Source: Alphaproteobacteria bacterium
Lineage (GTDB): Bacteria; Pseudomonadota; Alphaproteobacteria; RF32; CAG-239
Reading direction: 5' to 3'
NCBI GenBank assembly: GCA_017464685.1
Contig: JAFTYO010000042.1
Location: 1 to 35,468, forward strand
Length of the DNA stretch: 35,468 nt
The translations under genes were made by a program, and so were the position numbers. The notes below the pieces were generated by a model, which saw only the letters and a program-made list of their open reading frames with translations, was not told the origin of the DNA and ran no database searches. Shown here in pieces: positions 24,255 through 31,332 of the stretch (positions are counted from its first letter, which is position 1; the number at the start of each line of letters is the position of its first letter).

Positions 24255-26465
24255 TTAAATTGCAATAGCGTGGTCAAACGCATAGGATAATAATTGAGGA
24301 CGCAATGTTCGTTTAGGTGATTTTAACAAAATCTGTACATAATCGGAAATATCCTGAACGTTTAACGAACGCACCATCAGCTTGATATTTGAATATGCAG
24401 AGCCGGCAACGGATAATTGTCTATAACCCAGTCCGATTAAAGTCATGGCTTCAATCGGATTACTGGCCATTTCTCCACAAACAGAGCAAGGAACACCTGC
24501 TTTGTCGGCTTTTTTAACAATTTCTCTTAACACTCTCAAAAATGGTGCCGATAATACATCGTATCTGTCAGTTATACGCGGATTTCCTCTGTCACAAGCA
24601 AATATAAATTGTGCCAAATCATTGGTGCCTACTGATATAAAGTCGGCATGCTTCAAAATTTCATCAAGCTGAAATACAACTGATGGCACTTCAATCATCA
24701 AACCTACTTTTACCGATTTAGGTATAGCCTGATTTTTTCTTTTTTCTTTTTCATATTCAAGCATTAGAGTTTCTTTGGCATCTAAAAACTCTTCCAAACT
24801 CGCTATCATCGGAAACATCACTTTTAATTCTTTACCGGCAGCAGCTCTTAAAAATGCTTTCATTTGTTTGCGTAAAATTGCTCTCCTATCAAGGGTTATG
24901 CGAATTGAACGCCACCCGATTGCCGGATTATCTTCATTCATATTACTCCAATACGGAAGCAGTTTATCTGAACCGACATCAAGACTTCTAAACACTACAC
25001 TTTTGTTTTGTGCTTTATCAATAAGCTTTTTATAAAAAGAAATTTGCTCATTTACATCAGGCATTTTATCAGATGACATAAAGGCAATTTCGGTACGATA
25101 AAGTCCTATCCCGTCACATTTTGTAGATTCCAAATAATCCATATCAAAATCAAGACCGATATTGATATTTAATTTTATTCTAACTCCATCAATGGTCTTA
25201 TTGGCATATTTTTTGAGTTTTTCAAGTTGCTCTAAGACAATAGCCATATCTTTTTGTTTGGATTTGAATTTTTCCTTGATATCATCGGTCGGATTGATGT
25301 AGACATAGCCTTCTTGCCCATCAATTCCTAACAATTCCCCATCTTTAACATCTTTAAAAACACCTCTTATTTTTGCAATTACCGGAATATTTAAAGCTTT
25401 TGCCACAATGGCTACATGCATTGTTGGTGTACCGTCTTCAATAATAAGACCTCTGATTTTTTTATAATTATAATCCATCAAATCTGCCGGTCCCATAGTT
25501 TGGGCAACAATTATTATATCTTCAGAAGAATTGAAACTATTACTATTTTCATCGCCGCTTAAAAACAAACGCAACCTGTCAGCCACATCTCTTAAATCAA
25601 GTAAACGCTCACGCAAATAAGAATCAGAGCTGGCTGATAACCTGTTCCACATATCTTCGTATGCTCTTTCAATTGCGGCTTCGGCGGTTAAGCCGCTTTC
25701 AATGTTATCTGATATTTTTTTATACCATCCCTTATCGTTAGCAAACATTCGGTAGGTTTCCAAAATGTCAGTATGTTCCCCAATACCCAAACGTGTAGAA
25801 TTAAACTTTTCATCAAGACTTTTATTCATACGAATTTTGGCATCTTCAAGACGTGCCAATTCTACATTTTTGTCTTCGGCAAAAATTTTCATCAAAGCTT
25901 GTCTTCGCCTATGGACCACCGCACAACCGATACCAAATCCTTTGTTTAAGACAATACCTTTTAAGCGATCTTTTAGGTTTAGCCCGCGAGATTTTATCAG
26001 TTGTTTCTTATATGCACTTATTTCTTCTGTTGAAAAAAATGTAGTAAGAAACATGGCGATTGTTTCAAGCATAGACGTATCTTCATCGGTAAATTGCTGC
26101 TCTGATTTACTTGAAACAACAATAACACCGGCAGCCTTATTCCATCTGAGCATAGGTGATCCGATAGCAGATTTAAAATGTTCCGAAGGATTGTTGTAAG
26201 AAACAGAATGTCTTTGATCAGCAACTTGTCCAATGATAGTTTCACCGTAACGAATATTTATTTTATATTCGTCTTGAAAACCATATTTACAAAAGAGCTC
26301 AAGATAGGTATCATCAACGGTAATATAACAAGCACAAGCATCGGCATCAAATCCTTGAGCAATGAGGCTCATGATATGTTCTAACTTCTCTGAGGTTTCC
26401 TTGTTCTCGGAGATATCTTGTTGGATTTTTTGTAAAATGGCCATTGCTTTAGTTGCTGCGTTCAA
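24255..26465 (-). CDS. ptsP: PTS-Ntr phosphoenolpyruvate phosphotransferase PtsP (EI-Ntr)
   Basis: About 736 residues. An N-terminal GAF sensor domain (about 15-150; DADACACYITVDD; SPMLRWNKAAGVIVV) is followed by an enzyme I module. The phospho-His domain has GTPTMHVAIVAKAL, with His in the conserved place. The C-terminal PEP-binding barrel has LYRTEIAFMS, SVGTNDLAQF and the Cys of CSVCGEMASNP. PtsP takes phosphate from PEP and passes it through NPr to PtsN; its GAF domain senses nitrogen status in relatives. The start is not certain: TTG at 26465 has AGGGGA before it, and ATG at 26444 is an alternative. No HPr-like domain is fused. Confidence 0.93.
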   Translation of the reverse strand: MNAATKAMAILQKIQQDISENKETSEKLEHIMSLIAQGFDADACACYITVDDTYLELFCKYGFQDEYKINIRYGETIIGQVADQRHSVSYNNPSEHFKSAIGSPMLRWNKAAGVIVVSSKSEQQFTDEDTSMLETIAMFLTTFFSTEEISAYKKQLIKSRGLNLKDRLKGIVLNKGFGIGCAVVHRRRQALMKIFAEDKNVELARLEDAKIRMNKSLDEKFNSTRLGIGEHTDILETYRMFANDKGWYKKISDNIESGLTAEAAIERAYEDMWNRLSASSDSYLRERLLDLRDVADRLRLFLSGDENSNSFNSSEDIIIVAQTMGPADLMDYNYKKIRGLIIEDGTPTMHVAIVAKALNIPVIAKIRGVFKDVKDGELLGIDGQEGYVYINPTDDIKEKFKSKQKDMAIVLEQLEKLKKYANKTIDGVRIKLNINIGLDFDMDYLESTKCDGIGLYRTEIAFMSSDKMPDVNEQISFYKKLIDKAQNKSVVFRSLDVGSDKLLPYWSNMNEDNPAIGWRSIRITLDRRAILRKQMKAFLRAAAGKELKVMFPMIASLEEFLDAKETLMLEYEKEKRKNQAIPKSVKVGLMIEVPSVVFQLDEILKHADFISVGTNDLAQFIFACDRGNPRITDRYDVLSAPFLRVLREIVKKADKAGVPCSVCGEMASNPIEAMTLIGLGYRQLSVAGSAYSNIKLMVRSLNVQDISDYVQILLKSPKRTLRPQLLSYAFDHAIAI

Positions 26466-26593
26466 AAAAATTCCCCTTTTTATATTCAAAAACGTACTCT
26501 TATGTTTCCTGTTATATTATTTATATTTGTTTTCATCAAGCATATTCTTAACTTATTTGCTACAATTTATAAAAAACAATTAAAAAAACTGAC

Positions 26594-26622
26594 TTGACAT
26601 TTTTTTGCAGATGAACTATCGT
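26594..26622 (+). promoter_or_regulatory. Strong sigma-70-type promoter of the structured RNA
   Basis: A perfect TTGACA (26594-26599), a 17-base spacer and TATCGT (26617-26622) predict a start near 26628. It is the best-scoring promoter by eye in the window, and no reading frame starts close to it. Confidence 0.65.
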
Positions 26623-26627
26623 TTCAA

Positions 26628-26832
26628 TCAGACAGTCGAATTGACTGTTCGGAATCTAACAATTCCCAGATAACGCGTCTTTAGTATAGGGACGTTAAAA
26701 TTTATACGCCAACCGGTTATTTTAAAGATGACTGGAAGGCGGTAAAATAAACCTTGCGGTCAATATACCGCGCTATTTCGTTATTGTAGTTGTTAGCTTC
26801 CAGTCGCTTCTTTTGTTAAGGGCGATTTTTTT
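26628..26832 (+). ncRNA. Structured RNA: attenuator leader or independent small RNA, unknown family
   Basis: A roughly 205-nt transcript is predicted between a strong promoter and an intrinsic terminator. Helices seen: ACAGTC/GACTGT (26632-26637 with 26643-26648); GGAAT/ATTCC (26651-26655 with 26662-26666); GACTGGAAG/CTTCCAGTC, 9 bp perfect (26730-26738 with 26797-26805), enclosing GCGGT/ACCGC (26756-26760 with 26767-26771). An alternative, GGTTATTTTA (about 26715-26724) with TAAAATA-A-ACC (26743-26753), would exclude the 9-bp helix. There is no plausible reading frame. I did not match it to 6S, tmRNA, RNase P, SRP or a riboswitch class I know. The prepilin start is only 34 bases after the terminator, with no clear promoter between, which favours control by read-through. 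Confidence 0.6.
26804..26832 (+). terminator. Intrinsic terminator at the end of the structured RNA
   Basis: TCGCT-T-CTT pairs with AAGGGCGA over 8 bp with one bulge and loop TTGTT, followed by seven T. The stem shares bases 26804-26805 with the 9-bp helix, so the two could compete slightly. Confidence 0.75.
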
Positions 26833-26866
26833 ATTTAAGTAACTTATTTAAAAAAGGAAGATAATT

Positions 26867-27541
26867 ATGAAATATACAACTGAAAATGGTCGTTCAATGG
26901 TAGAAATGCTTGGCGTACTTGCTATTATCGGTGTTTTATCGGTTGGCGGTATTGCCGGCTATTCAAAAGCTATGAACAAATTTAAAATCAATAAAACAAC
27001 AGACCAAGTGTCTATGCTTATTGCAAATTTGCGTACAATGTTTTCTTCTCAAGGTAACTATGCCGGATTAGACAATGCTCAAGCCGTAAATTTTGGCATT
27101 GTTCCTGATGATATGTATGATACCTGTAGTACCGGAGAAAATGCAACATGTAACATTACCAACCCGTTTGGTGGAGATGTTGTTATAAAATCATCACCAT
27201 TAAGAGCAGCTGATGAGACAGATACCATTACAACAGGCAAAGATTTAAAAGGTGCATTTTATATTGAATACAACGGACTTTCAAAAGAAGCTTGCATAAC
27301 ACTTGCAACCGGTGATTGGGGTTCGGGTCAATCTTCAGGTTTAATCGGTATGGCAGTTAATGGAGCAAAAAATGGCGCCGGTACGACAGCAAATAATCTT
27401 TTAGTAAGTTCAACTGATGGAGCAGACGGAGCATCAGCTATCCCCGGAGGAAAACAATATCCTACACCTATGTCTGTTGCCTCAGCTGTTAAAGGATGTA
27501 CATCAGCTAATGCAAACTCTGTTGCTTGGAAATATTACTAA
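26867..27541 (+). CDS. Type IV prepilin-like protein, short leader
   Basis: A 224-residue prepilin. A short basic leader, MKYTTENG, precedes the hydrophobic helix RSMVEMLGVLAIIGVLSVGG; with cleavage after Gly8, Glu is at +5 and Arg at +1. The mature protein (about 216 residues) has paired Cys (DTCSTGENATCNIT; CITL; KGCTS) and Gly/Ser/Ala-rich loops, like a major pilin of the PilS/T4b style. AAAGGAAG lies upstream of the ATG. It lies directly downstream of the structured RNA and has its own terminator. This is the least unusual of the three prepilins in its layout. No assembly ATPase, peptidase or secretin gene is in the window. Confidence 0.82.
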   Translation: MKYTTENGRSMVEMLGVLAIIGVLSVGGIAGYSKAMNKFKINKTTDQVSMLIANLRTMFSSQGNYAGLDNAQAVNFGIVPDDMYDTCSTGENATCNITNPFGGDVVIKSSPLRAADETDTITTGKDLKGAFYIEYNGLSKEACITLATGDWGSGQSSGLIGMAVNGAKNGAGTTANNLLVSSTDGADGASAIPGGKQYPTPMSVASAVKGCTSANANSVAWKYY

Positions 27542-27573
27542 TTATTAACATCATATTTTACTAAAATTTACTA

Positions 27574-27604
27574 AAAAGGAGAGAGGTTTTTCCTCTCTTT
27601 TTAA
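27574..27604 (+). terminator. Rho-independent terminator of the prepilin gene
   Basis: AGAGAGG pairs with CCTCTCT, extended by A-T pairs, around TTTTT and followed by T residues. Confidence 0.85.
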
Positions 27605-27702
27605 TTCTAAAAATTTTCCCCTTTTGATAACCAATATTTTATACTTGTTATTTTTATACTATTGTTTATGCTGAATGATATCTAATTTATTAGGAGATTA
27701 AA

Positions 27703-28065
27703 ATGGCAAATACATATAAAAGAGGTGATAAAGACACTCGTCCTTGGGGCACTTGGGAGGTTTTAGATGCAGATACAAACTTTTGTGTTAAACGCATTTG
27801 TGTTACCCCTCATAATCAACTTTCTTTGCAACTTCATCATCATAGAAGTGAGCATTGGATAATTGTTAAAGGTGAGGCAAAAATTACGTTAGGCGATGAA
27901 ATTGTTACCAAAAAAACTGATCAATCGGTCTATATTCCTGTCGAAACTAAACACCGTATAGAAAATGATACCGATGAAAATATGGAATTTATCGAAATTC
28001 AAACAGGCGATAATTTAGATGAAAATGACATTGTTCGTTTCGAAGATATTTATGGCCGAATTTAA
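27703..28065 (+). CDS. Stand-alone cupin, ManC-type mannose-6-phosphate isomerase domain
   Basis: A 120-residue single-domain cupin that matches the C-terminal isomerase domain of bifunctional ManC/type II phosphomannose isomerases. It begins KRGDKDTRPWGTWEVLD, contains the metal-binding cupin motif LQLHHHRSEHWIIVKGEA and ends DENDIVRFEDIYGR. The family's domain interconverts fructose-6-phosphate and mannose-6-phosphate; stand-alone versions occur, and activity is likely but unproven. The guanylyltransferase half is missing. AGGAG precedes the ATG. It may feed sugar nucleotides to surface polysaccharides. Confidence 0.85.
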   Translation: MANTYKRGDKDTRPWGTWEVLDADTNFCVKRICVTPHNQLSLQLHHHRSEHWIIVKGEAKITLGDEIVTKKTDQSVYIPVETKHRIENDTDENMEFIEIQTGDNLDENDIVRFEDIYGRI

Positions 28066-28078
28066 CAATATTATGTAT

Positions 28079-28116
28079 AAAATTAAGCGGCTGTATGCCG
28101 CTTAATTTTATTTTTT
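28079..28116. terminator. Bidirectional terminator
   Basis: AATTAAGCGGC pairs perfectly with GCCGCTTAATT over 11 bp around TGTAT. T runs lie on both strands; it separates the cupin gene from the convergent exported-protein gene. Confidence 0.88.
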
Positions 28117-28863
28117 CAGTTTGTTCCACCCTTTTTTTGCAGTGCTTTTTTCTTGTGTCGATTCGGTCGGTTTTTGCGTGTCCCATTTTCTGACAGGTGC
28201 ATTTCCTTGCTTTTCTTTCAAAATGGCTTTTTGTTCCGGTGTTTGTGCAACACCTATCGGCATTACCTGATTTAACAATGCAGGAGAAACAAAATCAACC
28301 TTTCGCTTATCATAAACCGTAACAAATGCATCTACAATTTTTGATGTCGGTTCAGCATTAAAAGACTTAACTTTACCGCCATAAAAAATGCTGAACGAAT
28401 GACAAGGAGATGATAACAATATATCAGTATAATCAACCCCTTTAACGAAGCGCAACATTACTTTGGGTTCTATCATACATTTTGCCACCACATTTGATGT
28501 ACTTTCATCTTTGGCTAGAAGTTCTCCGATAAACAAGTCTTTATCCTTTGGTCCGAGCATACCGCAAAATCCGGTAATAGCCATACCATCAAGAGTATAT
28601 CCGGTATAGTCTTTAGCAGCTTTTTCAACTGTATAACAAAATATTTGTTCAGATTCTGTAATGTTGTTCAAAGCATGTATGGATACCGTATCTTTAATTT
28701 TTTGTACAATTTCTTTTTTTGTTTCTTTTTGAATTTCCTCTTTTCTGCGCCATGCATTTTTATCTTGTTTAAAAGAATCTACTCCGTCAGCGGTTTGCGC
28801 ACATACATTATGCGTACTTAAAACAAATAACAAACACAAAATATAAAAACAAATTTTTTTCAT
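28108..28863 (-). CDS. Exported protein of unknown function
   Basis: A 251-residue protein with a signal peptide (MKKICFYILCLLFVLSTHNV, cleavage probably after VCA near residue 22). After a charged coiled segment (RRKEEIQKETKKEIVQKIKD) comes a compact domain of about 150 residues with several Cys (FCYTVE; GFCGMLG; AKCMIE; SPCHSF). The tail is Lys/Thr-rich, low complexity and probably disordered. The Cys pairs would suit disulfides in the periplasm. No family is recognised. It has its own terminator and is transcribed toward the cupin gene. Confidence 0.6.
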   Translation of the reverse strand: MKKICFYILCLLFVLSTHNVCAQTADGVDSFKQDKNAWRRKEEIQKETKKEIVQKIKDTVSIHALNNITESEQIFCYTVEKAAKDYTGYTLDGMAITGFCGMLGPKDKDLFIGELLAKDESTSNVVAKCMIEPKVMLRFVKGVDYTDILLSSPCHSFSIFYGGKVKSFNAEPTSKIVDAFVTVYDKRKVDFVSPALLNQVMPIGVAQTPEQKAILKEKQGNAPVRKWDTQKPTESTQEKSTAKKGWNKLKK

Positions 28864-28885
28864 CTTAATATCCTAAATAAAAATT

Positions 28886-28920
28886 ATCCTGTTCGTATAA
28901 TGTAGTACGAACAGGATTTT
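28886..28920 (-). terminator. Perfect 12-bp hairpin terminator after kdsB
   Basis: ATCCTGTTCGTA pairs with TACGAACAGGAT over 12 bp around eight bases. T residues follow on both strands. It ends kdsB, whose stop codon is 11 bases away. Confidence 0.8.
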
Positions 28921-28930
28921 TTTGCAATTA

Positions 28931-29710
28931 TTATTTAATGTAAGGCAAAGAGTTTTGCAAATCTTCCTCTGTGTTGATATCAGCCGGAGCTTCATCAATG
29001 AGCTTAATTTTATCAATGAGCAATGCCCTGACACTCATACCGTTTTCAAGCGCTCTTAATTGCTCCAATGCTTCCCTTCTTTCCAAAACACTGGTAGGAA
29101 GTGAAACCATTTTTTGCAAAGATGAAGCCTTAAATACATAAATACCGATATGATAATACAAATCTTGATTTTCACATTTTTCAGGATTTCTGGTATAAGG
29201 AGCGGTGGCTCTTGTAAAATATAAGCAAGGTGCTTCTGTCTGGCCTTTTTCCAAACCCATAACAATTTTTACAACATTGGGGTTGTTTTTATCTTCTTCG
29301 TTTTGAATTACCATACCGCAAGTTGCAATGTCGCAATTTGTTCTTTGTACCATTTCAACCAAAGGCAAACAAACTTTGGGGTCTACATTTAAGTTATCAC
29401 CCTGAAAGTCAACCACAACATCATATTTTTCACCTTTTGGGTCTAAAACCTTTAATGCTGCAGCAATTCTATCCGTTCCGCTAGGTAAAGCAGGGTCTGT
29501 CAAAATGGCTGTTGCACCAAATTTGTTGCATTCATCAACAATCAATTGGTCACCTGCGGCAATGGCAATGTCAGAAACATCACCTAAGGCTTTTTGTACA
29601 TTTTCGTACACTCTTTGCACGAGGGTTTTGCCGTTAATGTTAAGAAGCGGTTTGTTTGGTAAGCGAGTTGCGGCTAAACGCACCGGCATCAAAGTTATTA
29701 CTCTGGTCAT
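28931..29710 (-). CDS. kdsB: CMP-KDO synthetase
   Basis: A 259-residue 3-deoxy-D-manno-octulosonate cytidylyltransferase. It activates KDO with CTP before KDO is added to lipid A. The N-terminal nucleotide loop is PVRLAATRLPNKPL, and the VVDFQGDNLNVDP block contains the metal-binding Asp. Later family blocks are YYHIGIYVFKASSL and LEQLRALENGMSVRALLID. The ATG at 29710 follows GGAG; an upstream in-frame ATG at 29722 overlaps that Shine-Dalgarno region and is unlikely. It confirms an LPS-containing envelope. Confidence 0.95.
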   Translation of the reverse strand: MTRVITLMPVRLAATRLPNKPLLNINGKTLVQRVYENVQKALGDVSDIAIAAGDQLIVDECNKFGATAILTDPALPSGTDRIAAALKVLDPKGEKYDVVVDFQGDNLNVDPKVCLPLVEMVQRTNCDIATCGMVIQNEEDKNNPNVVKIVMGLEKGQTEAPCLYFTRATAPYTRNPEKCENQDLYYHIGIYVFKASSLQKMVSLPTSVLERREALEQLRALENGMSVRALLIDKIKLIDEAPADINTEEDLQNSLPYIK

Positions 29711-29769
29711 TTTATACTCCATTAGTTAGAATTAAATACTTTACAAACTGTAGCAAAATTATTTTTATT

Positions 29770-29798
29770 TTCAAGAAATTTGTATATTTTTGTATAAT
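29770..29798 (+). promoter_or_regulatory. Candidate promoter of the decayed glycosyltransferase
   Basis: A consensus TATAAT at 29793-29798 lies 17 bases after a weak TTCAAG. It is 62 bases before the glycosyltransferase ATG, in the divergent space with kdsB. Confidence 0.4.
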
Positions 29799-29860
29799 GA
29801 AAATTATTGTACATATGGCTCTTATGTATAGCAACACAATGTATAAGCAGGAGTAATTTA

Positions 29861-30636
29861 ATGAAAAACAGAAAAGTTTTTATCGGTATGCGTACACATA
29901 ATTCAAGTGATACGGTAAGTAAATCTCTTAAATCCGTATTGCAACAAGAGTACAAAAATATCCATATTGTTATTTATGGCGATAAATCAACTGATAATAC
30001 TCTTAGTTTGGTTAATATATACAAGAATATGTTTGCACAAAAAGGTATTCAGATGGATGTTGTATCCGGTGAGCAACAAAACAATGAGGGATGTGGAAAA
30101 GCAAGTGAACGTTTAAGCAAAATAGTAGCATCTCAAATAGGTGATAATGATATTTATATGGGGCTTGATAGTGATGATGTTTTTTTGACCCCGAATATTG
30201 TTGAAAATTGTGTTGAACAAATGAACAAAACAAAAGCTAATATTTTAATTGCTGGTTATGATATTTAAGGTGATGAAAGTTTGGTAATCAGTGATAAAGG
30301 TGGTGTACCCCATAACGAGCTTAGTCACAAATTAGCTAAAATGCAAAAAGCTGTAGCTATTACGGATTTTCCTGAAATTGCTTCAACCGCTGACAGTATA
30401 GGTTGGACCAAAATTGTAGACGGCAATATTTTTAAACGCTATGTGGAAATGTATCCTGAGTGTCCCAAAGAGATGAATGTATGTGAAGATTTTCCGACAA
30501 AGAAGGTTACTTAATAGGTTATTCTCGTGAAGATTTTGAAAATGATTTCAAAACAAAAATGGACTGTTCAAAATTAAATTTAAACAGATTTAAAGAGAGC
30601 ACATTGCCCCCAAAAAATGATAGAAAAGGAAGATAA
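29861..30636 (+). pseudogene. Family 2 glycosyltransferase, interrupted by a stop and a frameshift
   Basis: The first 135 codons are a GT-A fold: VFIGMRTHNSSDTVSKSL, VIYGDKSTDNTL and the metal-site YMGLDSDDVFLTP. An in-frame TAA at 30266-30268 follows GYDI; the same frame then continues for about 80 codons (GDESLVISDKGG through CEDFPTKK). Near 30500 the frame shifts: the other frame continues EGYLIGYSREDFENDF to a stop at 30636. CAGGAG precedes the ATG, so the gene was once expressed. With two separate lesions it is most simply a decaying gene. Donor and acceptor are unknown. Confidence 0.75.
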
Positions 30637-30839
30637 TCAATAGAACTTTTTAGGGAGATGATTTGAAATTTTTCAGAAATTCTTGGCGATATTTCGGAGT
30701 ACCTTTGTGGTCAAAAAAGATGTTTCCCTACATCTCCAATGCATGTTGAAGAAGTTAATAATCTGCTATGCGTACGGGAACTTCCTGTTTTTTGTAAACC
30801 TCGACTGAGCCGAAAAAAAATACAATATTTAAAAAAGCG

Positions 30840-30872
30840 AAAAGTCCGAACCTCACGGCTGGGACTTTTATT
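30840..30872 (+). terminator. Hairpin with T-rich end, plus strand
   Basis: AAAAGTCC pairs with GGACTTTT over 8 bp. The 14-base loop contains CTCACGG. The tail TATTTGATTCTT is only fairly T-rich. Confidence 0.5.
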
Positions 30873-30895
30873 TGATTCTTAACCTTATAAATGAG

Positions 30896-30923
30896 ACAAA
30901 AAATCAGACCGTCACGGCGTGAT
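30896..30923 (-). terminator. Terminator of the small gene at 30926
   Basis: On the minus strand ATCACGCCG pairs with CGGTCTGAT (one mismatch, one G-U) around TGA, followed by six or more T. It starts three bases after the stop codon. Confidence 0.6.
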
Positions 30924-30925
30924 AT

Positions 30926-31189
30926 CTAGATTTTGGCTTCAAATGAAGTTACTTTGTTAGTGTCCAGAGGCGAATCGTCATTTTTAAGTCTTGCAATCAA
31001 CAGGCGATATTCTTTCTCACAACCTACTGCGTAAGATGTTTTCTGAAACAGAACATTGAGGCGAACCTTGTCTGATTCCGAATACTCTTTCTTTCCTGCA
31101 AGCTCATTGATAGCTTGTTGTCTCTGGGCGGTCATACTAATTCTGGCGCGAAATTCTTCTGCTTTCGCATGTTTTTCTTTTTTATCCAT
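30926..31189 (-). CDS. Small charged hypothetical protein of the no-Shine-Dalgarno group
   Basis: An 87-residue, highly charged and mostly helical protein (MDKKEKHAKAEEFRARI at the start; ESDKVRLNVLF; CEKEYRLLIARLKND). No family is recognised. The ATG is preceded by AATATTATATTTTT with no Shine-Dalgarno, as in the genes at 9901, 10522, 10942 and 20209. G+C seems higher than in the neighbours. It has a terminator on its own strand. Probably an acquired gene, divergent from the MacA-like operon. Confidence 0.55.
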   Translation of the reverse strand: MDKKEKHAKAEEFRARISMTAQRQQAINELAGKKEYSESDKVRLNVLFQKTSYAVGCEKEYRLLIARLKNDDSPLDTNKVTSFEAKI

Positions 31190-31332
31190 AAAAATATAAT
31201 ATTAATTTGTTATCAGCTATAATGGTAACTCAAAAAAAAGCAAATTTCAATGAAAAAAACTTTGATTTTGAACTTTTTTTAAATTACTTTCGTTTATATC
31301 TTATGTGAAAAGAATTTATCAGAGGTTTTACA

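Larger units (their letters stand above)
30637..30925. other. Gene-poor stretch with hairpins
   Basis: The stretch between the decayed glycosyltransferase and the small gene at 30926 holds no supported gene. A frame open over about 70 codons on the plus strand (roughly 30670-30880) has no good start and no family. Two hairpins carrying a shared TCACGGC sequence lie at its right end. Confidence 0.5.

Noticed and set aside
26628..26832. Identification of the structured RNA as 6S, tmRNA, RNase P, SRP RNA or a c-di-GMP riboswitch
   Set aside because: None of the hallmark sequences I know for these (for example the GGAA tetraloop region of SRP RNA, the RNase P core or the GEMM core) is present, and the 5' and 3' ends do not pair as in 6S.
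30281..30514. A separate 77-residue gene after the glycosyltransferase
   Set aside because: It continues the same frame as the glycosyltransferase across a single TAA and has no start signal of its own, so it is part of the broken gene.
30670..30880. Open frame of about 70 codons in the gene-poor stretch
   Set aside because: It has no credible start codon with a binding site and no family resemblance, and it runs through a hairpin. It may be decayed coding sequence, but there is no support for a gene.
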